A DNA stretch of 15,026 nucleotides from NCBI GenBank assembly GCA_937880585.1, contig CALFMR010000478.1, positions 1 through 15,026 on the forward strand, in the 5' to 3' direction. The stretch is from an uncultured Acidobacteriota bacterium (GTDB lineage Bacteria > Acidobacteriota > Vicinamibacteria > Vicinamibacterales > SCN-69-37). Made by a program: the position numbers and the translations under genes. The notes beneath the pieces are model-generated. The model was given only the letters and a program-made list of their open reading frames with translations. It made no database searches and was not told where the DNA came from. Shown piece by piece: positions 1-8,987 of this stretch. Every line of letters begins with the position of its first letter. The stretch's first letter is position 1.

Positions 1-852
1 GACGCCGGGACCAATCGTCGTGTCCGCGCCGATGCGCACGTCTTCATCGATGTAGGCGGTCTCCGGATCCTCGAGCGTCACGCCGGCCAGCATCAGCGCC
101 TGGCGCTTGCGCGTTCGCAGCGCGCGCGTGAGATCCGCGAGGTCGACGCGGCTGTTGACCCCGCGCAGCTCCGCCGCGTTCTCGAGGCACATGGCGTCGA
201 CACGCCGGCCGCGGCGGTGATACGCCGCGACGACATCGGTCAGGTAGTACTCGCCTTGGGCGTTGTCGGTGGCGAGTCCGTGCAGCGCGTCGAAGAGAGG
301 ATCGAGGTCGAACGCGTAGATGCCGCTGTTGACTTCGCGGATCGTGCGTTCGTCGGCTGACGCATCGCGTTCCTCGACAATGCGTGTGACGCGTCCGTCC
401 GAGTCGCGCACGATGCGGCCGTACCCGTACGCGTCATCGACGACCGAGGTAAGGACGGTGGCCGCGGCTTTCGTGCCCCGGTGCTGCTCGACGAGGCGCC
501 GCAGCGTGTTGGCCTGCAAGAGCGGCACGTCGCCGTAGAGGAGCAGCAGAATACCCCGCCGCCCAGCGAGCGCGGGCTCGGCCTGCAGCACGGCATGGCC
601 CGTGCCGAGCTGCGGCGACTGCACGACGAATTGCAGGCCTGGCCAATCGGCGAGCGCGGCCTGAACGGCATCGCCCCCATGGCCGATGACTACGACCGTG
701 CTGGCCGCGTCGAGCGGTGCGGCCGCACGGAGCACATGGCCGATGAGCGGTACGCCGGCCACCGGGTGCAGGACCTTGGGTACGCTGGACTTCATGCGCG
801 TGCCCTTGCCCGCGGCAAGGATGACGACGTGGATGTCCGGAGAGCTGGGCAT
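1..852 (-). CDS. glmU: GlmU, bifunctional UDP-GlcNAc pyrophosphorylase / GlcN-1-P acetyltransferase (3' end outside window)
   Basis: The enzyme makes UDP-N-acetylglucosamine in the cytoplasm: the C-terminal domain acetylates glucosamine-1-phosphate and the N-terminal domain uridylylates the product. Only the first 284 codons are present, open to the left edge. They read from ATG at 852 through the nucleotidyltransferase signature LAAGKGTRMK (residues 12-21), QLGTGHAV (81-88), the metal-binding YGDVPLL (106-112), RIVEERDA (157-164), EVNSGIYAF (173-181) and GVNSRVDLA (231-239). Isoleucine-patch hexapeptides of the left-handed beta helix begin near residue 258. The acetyltransferase active site therefore lies outside the window. 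The start is supported by the usual distance to the LAAGKGTR loop. The gene follows the TPR gene by 36 bases on the same strand and is probably cotranscribed with it and rsmI. Family assignment is very secure. Confidence 0.96.
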   Translation of the reverse strand, partial: MPSSPDIHVVILAAGKGTRMKSSVPKVLHPVAGVPLIGHVLRAAAPLDAASTVVVIGHGGDAVQAALADWPGLQFVVQSPQLGTGHAVLQAEPALAGRRGILLLLYGDVPLLQANTLRRLVEQHRGTKAAATVLTSVVDDAYGYGRIVRDSDGRVTRIVEERDASADERTIREVNSGIYAFDLDPLFDALHGLATDNAQGEYYLTDVVAAYHRRGRRVDAMCLENAAELRGVNSRVDLADLTRALRTRKRQALMLAGVTLEDPETAYIDEDVRIGADTTIGPGV

Positions 853-888
853 GGGCAGCAGAGGGGCGCGCACACGCCCGCCTGCTGA

Positions 889-1572
889 TTATCGCTCGGA
901 CCGCGACTTCCGGTAGGTCTTCAGCTGCTCCTGCGGACGCGCAACGGCTTCTTCGATGAGCATCTGGAAGTCCAGCGAGTTGTGGAGGCACTCGAAGTCT
1001 TCATCGTGGCGGGCCTGGGCCCCGACGTCCGGACTGGCAGCGATCGCGCGGCGGAGAAAGTCGAGTGCGGCTTCAAGCGATCCACGCCTCGCTTGAACCG
1101 ACGCCATGATGTACAGGGCCAGATCATGGTCAGGTGCCACATTTAGCACCGATCTCGCCAGTTCCTCGGCGTGTTCGTCTTCGTCGTCATTCAGCGCCGC
1201 CGTGGCGGCCGTCAGCCGCTCCTCGACCGTCTGCGGTCTGACGTCTGTCCGGTCGCGCAGCTCGCGGTTGCAGAGGTCGAGATAGACGCGAGCGCGGTCG
1301 GCCAGCCCGTCGGCAATGGGAAATTCGTCGACGATGACGGTGAATTGACGTGAGGCGCCTTGGTAGTCGTGGCGCTGGAGCGCCTGCATGCCGCGTTCGA
1401 AGAGAAACATCGCGTTGGGCGTCGGAGGCGACGCCACGGGAATTCCGAATGGAACCGACGAAATCCTGGCTTCGGCCGACGACAAGGTTTGGCTAGCCCG
1501 CGCCGGACGGGGACGCGCGGCAGGCTCGCCAACGGGACGCCGGGCCACACGCGTGTGGGCACGTTTGACCAT
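889..1572 (-). CDS. Small TPR-repeat protein between rsmI and glmU
   Basis: This 227-residue protein has no enzyme motif. The first 50 residues are rich in Arg, Pro and Ala and look disordered. Residues 54-105 (FLFERGMQALQRHDYQGA...) form a TPR-like helical pair, and residues 130-185 (HAEELARSVLNVAPDHDLALY..., GSLEAALDFLRRAIAASP) form two more. The end, HDEDFECLHNSLDFQMLI (189-206), resembles the 'TPR end-of-group' motif often placed after a last TPR. There is no signal peptide or membrane segment, so a cytoplasmic scaffold or partner-binding role is likely, with partner unknown. The ATG at 1572 has no clear Shine-Dalgarno. The in-frame Met at residue 55 (position 1410) would remove the disordered leader and is a possible alternative start. 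It lies 51 bases after rsmI and 36 bases before glmU on the same strand. Confidence 0.8.
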   Translation of the reverse strand: MVKRAHTRVARRPVGEPAARPRPARASQTLSSAEARISSVPFGIPVASPPTPNAMFLFERGMQALQRHDYQGASRQFTVIVDEFPIADGLADRARVYLDLCNRELRDRTDVRPQTVEERLTAATAALNDDEDEHAEELARSVLNVAPDHDLALYIMASVQARRGSLEAALDFLRRAIAASPDVGAQARHDEDFECLHNSLDFQMLIEEAVARPQEQLKTYRKSRSER

Positions 1573-1623
1573 AGTGAAGACCGGGGGGAGCGCGCCAAAC
1601 TTAGCAAGAAAGCGAAATTGAAA

Positions 1624-2508
1624 TCAAGTCGTCGAGACGCTTGGTGTCTTGACCGAGTAGCGGGCTGCCTTCACGGCACGCTTGAGCGTCGACGCGCGAA
1701 CACCCGCAACGGCGGCTGCCATAGTGACCGCATCTGTATTTAAGAAACCGCATTGACTGGTCAAATGACCAACAGTCTCAATTGCCTTTGTCATGGCTTC
1801 GGAGGTCATGCTATCCGACTCAGGCTTATCTGCATCTGCTCCAAAGACGACGAATACGAACTCTCCTTTCTTGATATCCTCCATGACCAAATTATAGTCA
1901 TGTATAATTTTTAATGATTCTTCGTGAATTTTGGTCAATTCACGAAATGAGTACGCATCACGATGTCCCAGGCGGCCCTCCAACTCGCGCGTCGTGCGCT
2001 CGACGCGGTGTGGAGCCTCGAAGAAGACGCTCGGCCGCGGGTCGCTCGCCAGGTCATCGAACCAGGCCACGCGTTTGGGGCCGGCCGGCGGCGGAAAACC
2101 GCGGAAGATGAACTCGTCGGCTGAACAACCGGAGACAGACAAGGCTGCCGTGACAGCACTCGGTCCAGGAATGGGCACAACCTTCAGTCCCGACTCGCGA
2201 ACCGCGCGCACCACCCGGGCCCCTGGATCCGAGATCCCCGGGGTGCCCGCATCCGTGACGAGCGCGATGGACGCGCCATTCTTGAGTCGCTCGACGAGCC
2301 GTGGAGCCTCGCGCGCCTCGTTGTGCTCGCGGACGCTCATGAGCGGCGTGCGCACCTCGTAGTGCGCCAGCAGCTTGGCCGTTCGCCGGGTGTCTTCCGC
2401 GGCGATGACGTCGACCTCGCGAAGCGTTCGCAGCGCCCGGAACGTGAGGTCCTCCAGATTGCCGATCGGCGTGGCCACGACGAAAAGCGTGCCGGCAGAG
2501 ACGGTCAT
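1624..2508 (-). CDS. rsmI: RsmI, 16S rRNA (cytidine-1402-2'-O)-methyltransferase
   Basis: RsmI uses S-adenosylmethionine to 2'-O-methylate C1402 in the decoding centre of 16S rRNA. The 294-residue length is normal. The family's motifs are present: ATPIGNLED (12-20), AEDTRRT (37-43), DAGTPGISDPG (86-96), the PIPGPSA loop (112-118), FFEAPHR (162-168) and RELTKIHEE (189-197). Codons before about residue 185 are GC-rich like the neighbours. From there to about residue 262 the DNA turns AT-rich: I count 33 G/C in the 100 bases 1861-1960 against 43 of 60 at 2041-2100, with TTA, ATA, AAA and AAT codons. The reading frame is intact and the protein still aligns with the family in my reading, so it looks functional but mosaic. 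It is divergent from the zinc-ribbon gene across 35 bases, and is probably the first gene of rsmI-TPR-glmU. Confidence 0.94.
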   Translation of the reverse strand: MTVSAGTLFVVATPIGNLEDLTFRALRTLREVDVIAAEDTRRTAKLLAHYEVRTPLMSVREHNEAREAPRLVERLKNGASIALVTDAGTPGISDPGARVVRAVRESGLKVVPIPGPSAVTAALSVSGCSADEFIFRGFPPPAGPKRVAWFDDLASDPRPSVFFEAPHRVERTTRELEGRLGHRDAYSFRELTKIHEESLKIIHDYNLVMEDIKKGEFVFVVFGADADKPESDSMTSEAMTKAIETVGHLTSQCGFLNTDAVTMAAAVAGVRASTLKRAVKAARYSVKTPSVSTT

Positions 2509-2516
2509 GGTTTCTC

Positions 2517-2522
2517 TATAAT
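2517..2522 (+). promoter_or_regulatory. Candidate -10 element of the zinc-ribbon gene
   Basis: TATAAT, an exact match to the sigma-70 -10 consensus, sits in the 35-base gap between divergent rsmI and the FmdB-type gene. It would place a transcription start about 15 bases before the ATG at 2544. No good -35 hexamer is visible 16-18 bases upstream; that stretch is inside rsmI and GC-rich. The overlapping AT-rich bases could also serve rsmI on the other strand (TATAGA or TACATT just before its ATG). Confidence 0.35.
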
Positions 2523-2543
2523 GTAAGGTCGGGCGGTCTGTTC

Positions 2544-2879
2544 ATGCCTCTTTACGAATACCAATGCGACGCGTGCGGCGCTCGATTCGAGCGCATTCAG
2601 AAATTTTCCGACCCGCCTATCGAGACGTGCCCGACCTGCGGTGGGCACGTTCACAAGCTCGTCTCCTCGCCGGCGTTTCAGTTCAAGGGCACGGGCTGGT
2701 ACGTCACCGACTACGGTAAGTCCGGCAGTTCTTCATCACCCGCCTCTGAGAAGACCGGCGCGGCGAGCGGCAGCGCGAAGACCGAGAAAACCGAGTCGGG
2801 CGCCAAGACCGAGACGGCTGGCGCGACGAAAACGGAGACCGCGCCCGCGAAGTCCTCTGGCTCGACAGGGACGAACTGA
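2544..2879 (+). CDS. FmdB-family zinc-ribbon protein with long low-complexity tail
   Basis: The first 58 residues are a typical FmdB/CxxC_CXXC_SSSS regulatory-protein domain. It opens MPLYEYQCDACG, with Cys8-Cys11 and Cys29-Cys32 forming the zinc ribbon, then HKLVSSPAFQFKGTGWYVTDY (36-57), the family's C-terminal signature. FmdB was named from a putative regulator of formamidase expression, but most homologues have no known role. Residues 59-111 are almost entirely Ser, Thr, Lys, Glu, Ala and Gly, with repeated KTE steps, and are certainly disordered. The protein is probably cytoplasmic. It starts 35 bases from rsmI on the opposite strand and ends four bases before the stop of galU, which converges on it. 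No clear ribosome-binding site is seen. Confidence 0.88.
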   Translation: MPLYEYQCDACGARFERIQKFSDPPIETCPTCGGHVHKLVSSPAFQFKGTGWYVTDYGKSGSSSSPASEKTGAASGSAKTEKTESGAKTETAGATKTETAPAKSSGSTGTN

Positions 2880-2883
2880 CCCG

Positions 2884-3762
2884 TCAGTCCTCGCGGACCG
2901 TCTCCAGGTACGCGCGGAAGGCATTCGCCAGATCGGGTCGTTTCAGCGCGAAATAGACGACGGCTTTGAGGAATCCGAGCTTGTTGCCGGTGTCGTGCCG
3001 TACACCGGTCACCTCACACGCGTAGATCGGACGTTTGGCGAGCAACCGGCGCAGGCCGTTCGTGAGCTGGATCTCGCCCGAGGTCACCGACGCCGCTTCG
3101 TCGACGAGCGCGTCGAAGATGTCCGGCGTGAGCACGTAGCGGCCGATGATGGCCAGGTCCGACGGCGCGTCCTCCGGCCTCGGCTTCTCGACGAGATCGC
3201 GCACCCGGTAGACGCCCTCGCGCACGACATCGGCGGCGATCACGCCATAGCCGGAAATCTGCGCTTTGGGAATGCGCTCGACGAGGATGACGGGGCCGTC
3301 GACCTCGTGGAACACCTCGATCATCTGTGCCAGCGCCGACGGCGTCGCATCGATCACGTCGTCGGCCAGGATGACGGCGAAGGGCTCGGGGCCGACGAGT
3401 GGACGCGCGGTGAGCACCGCGTGGCCGAGGCCGAGCGGCTCGCCCTGCCGGACGTACGACACGCTGTTGACGAGGTTCGAAATCGTCCGGACTTCGGCGA
3501 CCAGATCGTGTTTGCCGCGCGATTCGAGGAACGTCTCGAGCTCGATCGAGACGTCGAAGTGATCCTCGATCGCGTTCTTTCCGCGTCCGGTGACGATGAT
3601 GATGTCGTCGACGCCGGCGGCCGTGGCTTCTTCCACGCCGTACTGGATGATCGGCTTGTCGACGAGCGGCAGCATCTCTTTAGGTTGTGCCTTGGTCGCC
3701 GGCAGGAAGCGGGTTCCAAGGCCAGCGGCGGGGAACACCGCCTTGCGGATCGTCATCGCCAC
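2884..3762 (-). CDS. galU: GalU, UTP-glucose-1-phosphate uridylyltransferase
   Basis: GalU makes UDP-glucose from UTP and glucose-1-phosphate for cell-surface polysaccharide and UDP-sugar supply. The protein begins TIRKAVFPAAGLGTRFLPAT, with the nucleotide-binding loop GLGTRFLP followed by KAQPKEMLPLVDKP, ILADDVI (metal/UDP region) and VEKPRPEDAPS, the sugar-binding lysine region. Length, about 290 residues, matches bacterial GalU. Start choice: an AAGGAG Shine-Dalgarno at 3775-3770 lies seven bases before a GTG at 3762, but 13 bases before the ATG at 3756, so GTG is preferred. The two options differ by two residues. A further in-frame ATG at 3786 lies upstream of that Shine-Dalgarno and is unlikely. 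The gene is divergent from serS and its stop is four bases from that of the zinc-ribbon gene. Confidence 0.95.
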   Translation of the reverse strand: MAMTIRKAVFPAAGLGTRFLPATKAQPKEMLPLVDKPIIQYGVEEATAAGVDDIIIVTGRGKNAIEDHFDVSIELETFLESRGKHDLVAEVRTISNLVNSVSYVRQGEPLGLGHAVLTARPLVGPEPFAVILADDVIDATPSALAQMIEVFHEVDGPVILVERIPKAQISGYGVIAADVVREGVYRVRDLVEKPRPEDAPSDLAIIGRYVLTPDIFDALVDEAASVTSGEIQLTNGLRRLLAKRPIYACEVTGVRHDTGNKLGFLKAVVYFALKRPDLANAFRAYLETVRED

Positions 3763-3769
3763 GGGCACA

Positions 3770-3775
3770 CTCCTT
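3770..3775 (-). promoter_or_regulatory. Shine-Dalgarno of galU
   Basis: On the minus strand the sequence is AAGGAG, with seven bases to the GTG at 3762. It is one of the few strong ribosome-binding sites in the window and decides the galU start in favour of GTG. Confidence 0.6.
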
Positions 3776-3824
3776 CGCCGCGTCATCGTATCGCACGGCG
3801 AAGGCGCGCGTTATAGCATGAGCC

Positions 3825-5114
<1,290 letters not shown>

Positions 5115-5116
5115 GC

Positions 5117-7012
5117 ATGCGCATCGATGGTCCTCGTCGTTGGCTCGGTTTGTCGGTCGCCTCGGGAGTGGTCGCCTTGTCGGTCGTGAGTTCGGCGCAG
5201 GAACGGGATCGGTCGAAGATTCCCGACCGCTACAAGTGGGACCTCACCGCGCTCTATGGCGACGACGGCGCGTGGCGCCAGGCAACGCAGGCCCTCGCGG
5301 CGAAGCTGCCGTCGCTCGCGGCGTTCAAGGGGCGACTCGGCGAGTCCGCGGCGTCGCTGGCCGATGCGCTGACGACCGAATGGGATCTACGCAAGGATCT
5401 CTCGCGGCAGTACGCGTACGCCAGCATGCTCGCCGACCAGGACACACGGGATGCGACGCACCAGGGCATGAAGCAGCAGATGCAGCAGCTCGCCGCTTCG
5501 TTCGACGCCGCGGCGGCGTTCGTCGAGCCCGAGATCCTCGATTTGCCGAAGGGCACGATCGATCGCTTCATCGCGGCCGAGCCGCGCCTCGCGCCGTACC
5601 GGTTCTACCTCGAGGACGTCGAGCGCCGGTCGGCGCACACCCTCTCGGACAACGAGGAGCGCCTGCTCGCGGCGATGGGGCCGCTCGAGAGCGCGCCGGG
5701 CGCGACCTACACGATCCTGGCGAACGCCGATCTGCCGTTTCCGACCGTCACGCTCGGTGACGGCACGACGGTCAAGATCGACCAGGCGGCCTATGCGGAT
5801 CTGCGTGCGCTGCCGAACCGCACGGATCGCGAGAAGGTGATGTCCGCCTTCTTCTCCACGCTCGGGGCCTTCCGTCGGACGTTCGGCACGACGATGGACG
5901 GAGAAGTGCAGAAGGTGCGGCTGGAAGCGACCGCGCGCAAGTATCCGTCCGATCTGGCTTACGCGCTCGACGGCCCGAACGTCCCGGTCGCCGTCTACTC
6001 GCGGCTCATCGACGGCGTCAACCGGAACCTGCCGGTCTTCTATCGGTATCTGCGTCTGCGCAAGCGCATGCTGGGTGTGGACCAGTTGCACTACTACGAT
6101 CTCTATGCGCCGCTCGTCCCAGCGGTGAAGCTCGAGTACACGCCCGAGCAGGCGGAGCAACTCGTGCTCGATGCCGTCGCGCCGCTCGGTGCCGACTATC
6201 AGTCCGTCGTGCGCCGCGCGTTCAACGGTCGCTGGATCGATTTGCTGCCGACCGAAGGCAAGGTCTCGGGTGCCTACTCGGATGGCGGCGCCTACGACGT
6301 CCATCCGTACATGCTGATCAACTACAACGGCAAGTACACCGACGTCAGCACGATCGCGCACGAAATGGGGCACACGCTGCAGAGCTACTACTCGAACAAG
6401 ACGCAGCCGTACCCGCTGGCCGACTATCCCATCTTCGTGGCCGAGGTCGCCTCGACGTTCAACGAGGCGCTGCTCATGGATCACGTGCTGGCCGGCATCA
6501 CCGACGACGACACGCGGCTCGCGCTTCTCGGCAACTACCTCGAGAACATCAAGGGCACCGTCTTCCGCCAGACCCAGTTCGCCGAGTTCGAGCTCGCCAT
6601 GCACCAGATGGCGGAAAAGGGCGAGCCCATCACGGGCGACGCGCTCGCGAAGCTCTACATGGACATCACGAAGAAGTACTACGGCGCCGACCAGGGCGTG
6701 TGCGTCGTCGACGACTACGTCGCCAACGAGTGGAGCTACATCCCGCACTTTTACCGTGACTTCTACGTTTTCCAGTACGCGACGTCGTTCACCGCGTCGC
6801 TCGCGCTGGCCGAACGGGTCAAAACGGGCGACCCGGCCGCCCGCGAGCGCTACCTGCAGTTCATCAGCGCCGGCGGATCGAAGTATCCGATCGACCTGTT
6901 GAAGGATGCCGGCGTCGACATGACGACCGACCAGCCGCTCGACGCGACCATGGCCGCCATGACGCACGTGATGGACGAGATGGAGGCGATCCTCGCGAAG
7001 AAGGGAAAATAG
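5117..7012 (+). CDS. pepF: Oligoendopeptidase F-type M3 metallopeptidase with signal peptide
   Basis: This M3B zinc peptidase cleaves oligopeptides. It is 631 residues, close to PepF. The zinc site is HEMGH (His415, Glu416, His419) with the expected third ligand Glu443 in VAEVASTFNEALL. DDYVANEWSYIPHFYRDFYVFQYATS near 536-561 is the conserved C-terminal PepF region with substrate-binding His and Tyr residues. Residues 1-27 look like a cleavable signal (basic PRRW, hydrophobic LGLSVASGVVALSVV, cut after SSA), so it probably acts in the periplasm, unlike classical cytoplasmic PepF. The ATG at 5117 has GGGAG six bases upstream. A longer in-frame reading back to 4607 overlaps serS and is discarded. 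It is two bases from serS and so probably translated from the same mRNA. Confidence 0.93.
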   Translation: MRIDGPRRWLGLSVASGVVALSVVSSAQERDRSKIPDRYKWDLTALYGDDGAWRQATQALAAKLPSLAAFKGRLGESAASLADALTTEWDLRKDLSRQYAYASMLADQDTRDATHQGMKQQMQQLAASFDAAAAFVEPEILDLPKGTIDRFIAAEPRLAPYRFYLEDVERRSAHTLSDNEERLLAAMGPLESAPGATYTILANADLPFPTVTLGDGTTVKIDQAAYADLRALPNRTDREKVMSAFFSTLGAFRRTFGTTMDGEVQKVRLEATARKYPSDLAYALDGPNVPVAVYSRLIDGVNRNLPVFYRYLRLRKRMLGVDQLHYYDLYAPLVPAVKLEYTPEQAEQLVLDAVAPLGADYQSVVRRAFNGRWIDLLPTEGKVSGAYSDGGAYDVHPYMLINYNGKYTDVSTIAHEMGHTLQSYYSNKTQPYPLADYPIFVAEVASTFNEALLMDHVLAGITDDDTRLALLGNYLENIKGTVFRQTQFAEFELAMHQMAEKGEPITGDALAKLYMDITKKYYGADQGVCVVDDYVANEWSYIPHFYRDFYVFQYATSFTASLALAERVKTGDPAARERYLQFISAGGSKYPIDLLKDAGVDMTTDQPLDATMAAMTHVMDEMEAILAKKGK

Positions 7013-7033
7013 CGGCCGGCGCGCTCGTCGCGC

Positions 7034-7152
<119 letters not shown>

Positions 7153-7168
7153 TGGTCTTCCGGCGCTC

Positions 7169-7184
7169 GGCGGCTGAAGCCGCC
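7169..7184. repeat. Short perfect hairpin downstream of tRNA-Ser
   Basis: GGCGGC (7169-7174) and GCCGCC (7179-7184) pair perfectly around a TGAA loop, in the 141-base gap between the tRNA and the permease stop. No T-run follows immediately. It could be a terminator-like structure for the tRNA transcript, a REP-like dispersed palindrome, or the decayed anticodon arm of a second tRNA copy. Confidence 0.4.
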
Positions 7185-7264
7185 TCGGGCGCGAATCCCT
7201 TCCTTGGGCTGAGCACTTCTGGCTTCTCGTTTCAAACTTCTAACTTGTCCCGCGCCGGCACCCG

Positions 7265-8818
7265 TCAGTGTCCCTCGTTCGGTTCCGTCGTCCAGGACGC
7301 GGTCAGGAAGAGCAGCGCCATGGCGGCGTAGGCGATCGCAAAGGGCCACGCGGGCGTCAGGCTGAGCACGGTGTCGGACGGCGTCCAGCGGTAGGAGTGC
7401 ATGAGGCCCGTCGCCGAAAGCGCGGCGGCGAGGCCGCACCAGGCCGCGGCGGTTCGCCATCGACGCTCGATCACGCCGACCACCGCGGCCGAGAGCAACA
7501 TTGCGGTGAAGAGAAATCCCTGTTCGAGCGAGAAGACTCCGTGGATCCACGTGTCGCTCTTCTGGAACTCGCCAATGAGCGCGGCCGTGAACGGATGCGC
7601 GTCGGTGCCCATGCCGGCGGCGCGCAGACCGTTCTTCGCGATGAGCGCCGCCCACGCGCCGATGCCCGGCAAGAGGCCGACGACAACCGCGGCCGCGTGC
7701 TCGCGCGGCGTCGCCTCGAACGCCTGCGCGCTGATGACGATGCCGATCCACAGCACGATGGCCATACCGGCATCGATCGGCACGGCCCATGAGATCCAGG
7801 CGATCGTGCCCGTCAGACAGATGACCGTGATGAACGCGCCGTTGAGGATCGAGTACCCCGCCCGCGCGCCAATCGCCTTCCATCCCGGATGGCCGATGTA
7901 GATCGTCGTCGGAAATGCCGAGCCGAAGAGCGCGGCGGCGATACTGCCGATGCCATTCATCATGAGCGCCGGCCGCGTGTCGTACAGATCGCCCGCCGCT
8001 TCCGCCGATTCGATGTTCTGCAGCGACCCGAGCACATTGAAGAGGCCCATCGCGATGATGACGGAGAGATACGGGACGAGATGGCCGCCGCCGAGCGCCT
8101 CGATGAGGTCGCCAATCACCGGCACGGGCAGATGCCACGACGCGGCAGGCGGCACGACGGCGCCCGGTGCGAGACCGGTGATCCACGCGAGCAGCGTGCC
8201 GAGCGCAATCGCGACGAGGCCGCCGGGCAGATGTCCCTTGAATCGCACGCGGCCGAAGTACGTCAGCATGACGACGCCGAAGGTCGTCAGGCCGACGATG
8301 GGACGCGCGAACGCGCGGAAGAGGAAGCCGAAGGTGATGAAGCCGAGTGCGATGCCGGCCAGCGTCGACAGCAGCGCAGCACGCGGCGTTGCTTTGCGGA
8401 CGCGCTCGGCGACGAACGCGGCGGCGAACTCGATGATGCCCGACGAGAGCGTCGCGACGAGCCCGGCCTGCCAGGCGACGCGCGCCGGATCGGGCGCACC
8501 CGCTGCGGTCGCAATGGCCTTGGCCGGCAGCATGACGAGGAACACGTGCGCGACGAGCGACACCGTGTTGATGCCGTACGGCAGCGCGCAGACGTCGGTG
8601 CGTCCGGTTCGCGCGGCGAGCCGTCTCGCCTGGATGGCATAGAAGACGTTGCCGACGAGGATCGAAACCGCCGCGCCCGGCAGGATGCGGCTGTCGATGA
8701 GATCCGGCGGCAGCCCCAGCACGCCGACGCACAGCGATTCGATCAGGAGAAGCTGGACGAGATTGTCGAGCGCGAGGCCGAAGAAGCCGTCGAGGTCACC
8801 CCGCACGAACCAGCGCAT
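7265..8818 (-). CDS. NCS2/AzgA-like nucleobase permease family protein, substrate unknown
   Basis: This 517-residue polytopic membrane protein has about 12 or more hydrophobic segments from residue 12 onward. The start MRWFVRGDLDGFFGLALDNL is typical of the N-terminal helix of AzgA-type members of the xanthine/uracil permease superfamily. ALPYGINTVS (78-87) occupies the place of the TM3 half-helix motif. GLFNVLGSLQNIES (258-271) matches the TM8 region, and MMNGIGSIAAALFGSAFPTTIYIGHPG (286-312) the TM9-10 region. The last lacks the TYIES... signature of true adenine/guanine permeases, so the substrate cannot be named. The ATG at 8818 lacks a clear Shine-Dalgarno. It ends downstream of and facing the tRNA-Ser gene. 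The 169 bases between its start and the fusion gene's stop show no ORF, only a short CGCAT/ATGCG dyad at 8821-8836. Confidence 0.75.
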   Translation of the reverse strand: MRWFVRGDLDGFFGLALDNLVQLLLIESLCVGVLGLPPDLIDSRILPGAAVSILVGNVFYAIQARRLAARTGRTDVCALPYGINTVSLVAHVFLVMLPAKAIATAAGAPDPARVAWQAGLVATLSSGIIEFAAAFVAERVRKATPRAALLSTLAGIALGFITFGFLFRAFARPIVGLTTFGVVMLTYFGRVRFKGHLPGGLVAIALGTLLAWITGLAPGAVVPPAASWHLPVPVIGDLIEALGGGHLVPYLSVIIAMGLFNVLGSLQNIESAEAAGDLYDTRPALMMNGIGSIAAALFGSAFPTTIYIGHPGWKAIGARAGYSILNGAFITVICLTGTIAWISWAVPIDAGMAIVLWIGIVISAQAFEATPREHAAAVVVGLLPGIGAWAALIAKNGLRAAGMGTDAHPFTAALIGEFQKSDTWIHGVFSLEQGFLFTAMLLSAAVVGVIERRWRTAAAWCGLAAALSATGLMHSYRWTPSDTVLSLTPAWPFAIAYAAMALLFLTASWTTEPNEGH

Positions 8819-8987
8819 GGCGCATCATCATATGCGGTTGTCATCGCGCGAGCCCGCGCCGCGGCGACCAGAGACGAGTCGGCGACCATCAGGTGTCCAG
8901 ACAGGCGCGGCGGCGCGGCATCACATCGCGCGGTGGCTCGTCGGATGACGCCGCGTTCGGAACGTCGCACCGCGCATGGTCGCCGAG

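Noticed and set aside
2641..3816. A 391-residue plus-strand frame opposite galU
   Set aside because: It is antisense to unmistakable galU and overlaps the zinc-ribbon gene in another frame.
5387..6967. A 526-residue minus-strand frame opposite the peptidase
   Set aside because: It is antisense to an M3 peptidase with an intact zinc site, and shows no domain signature.
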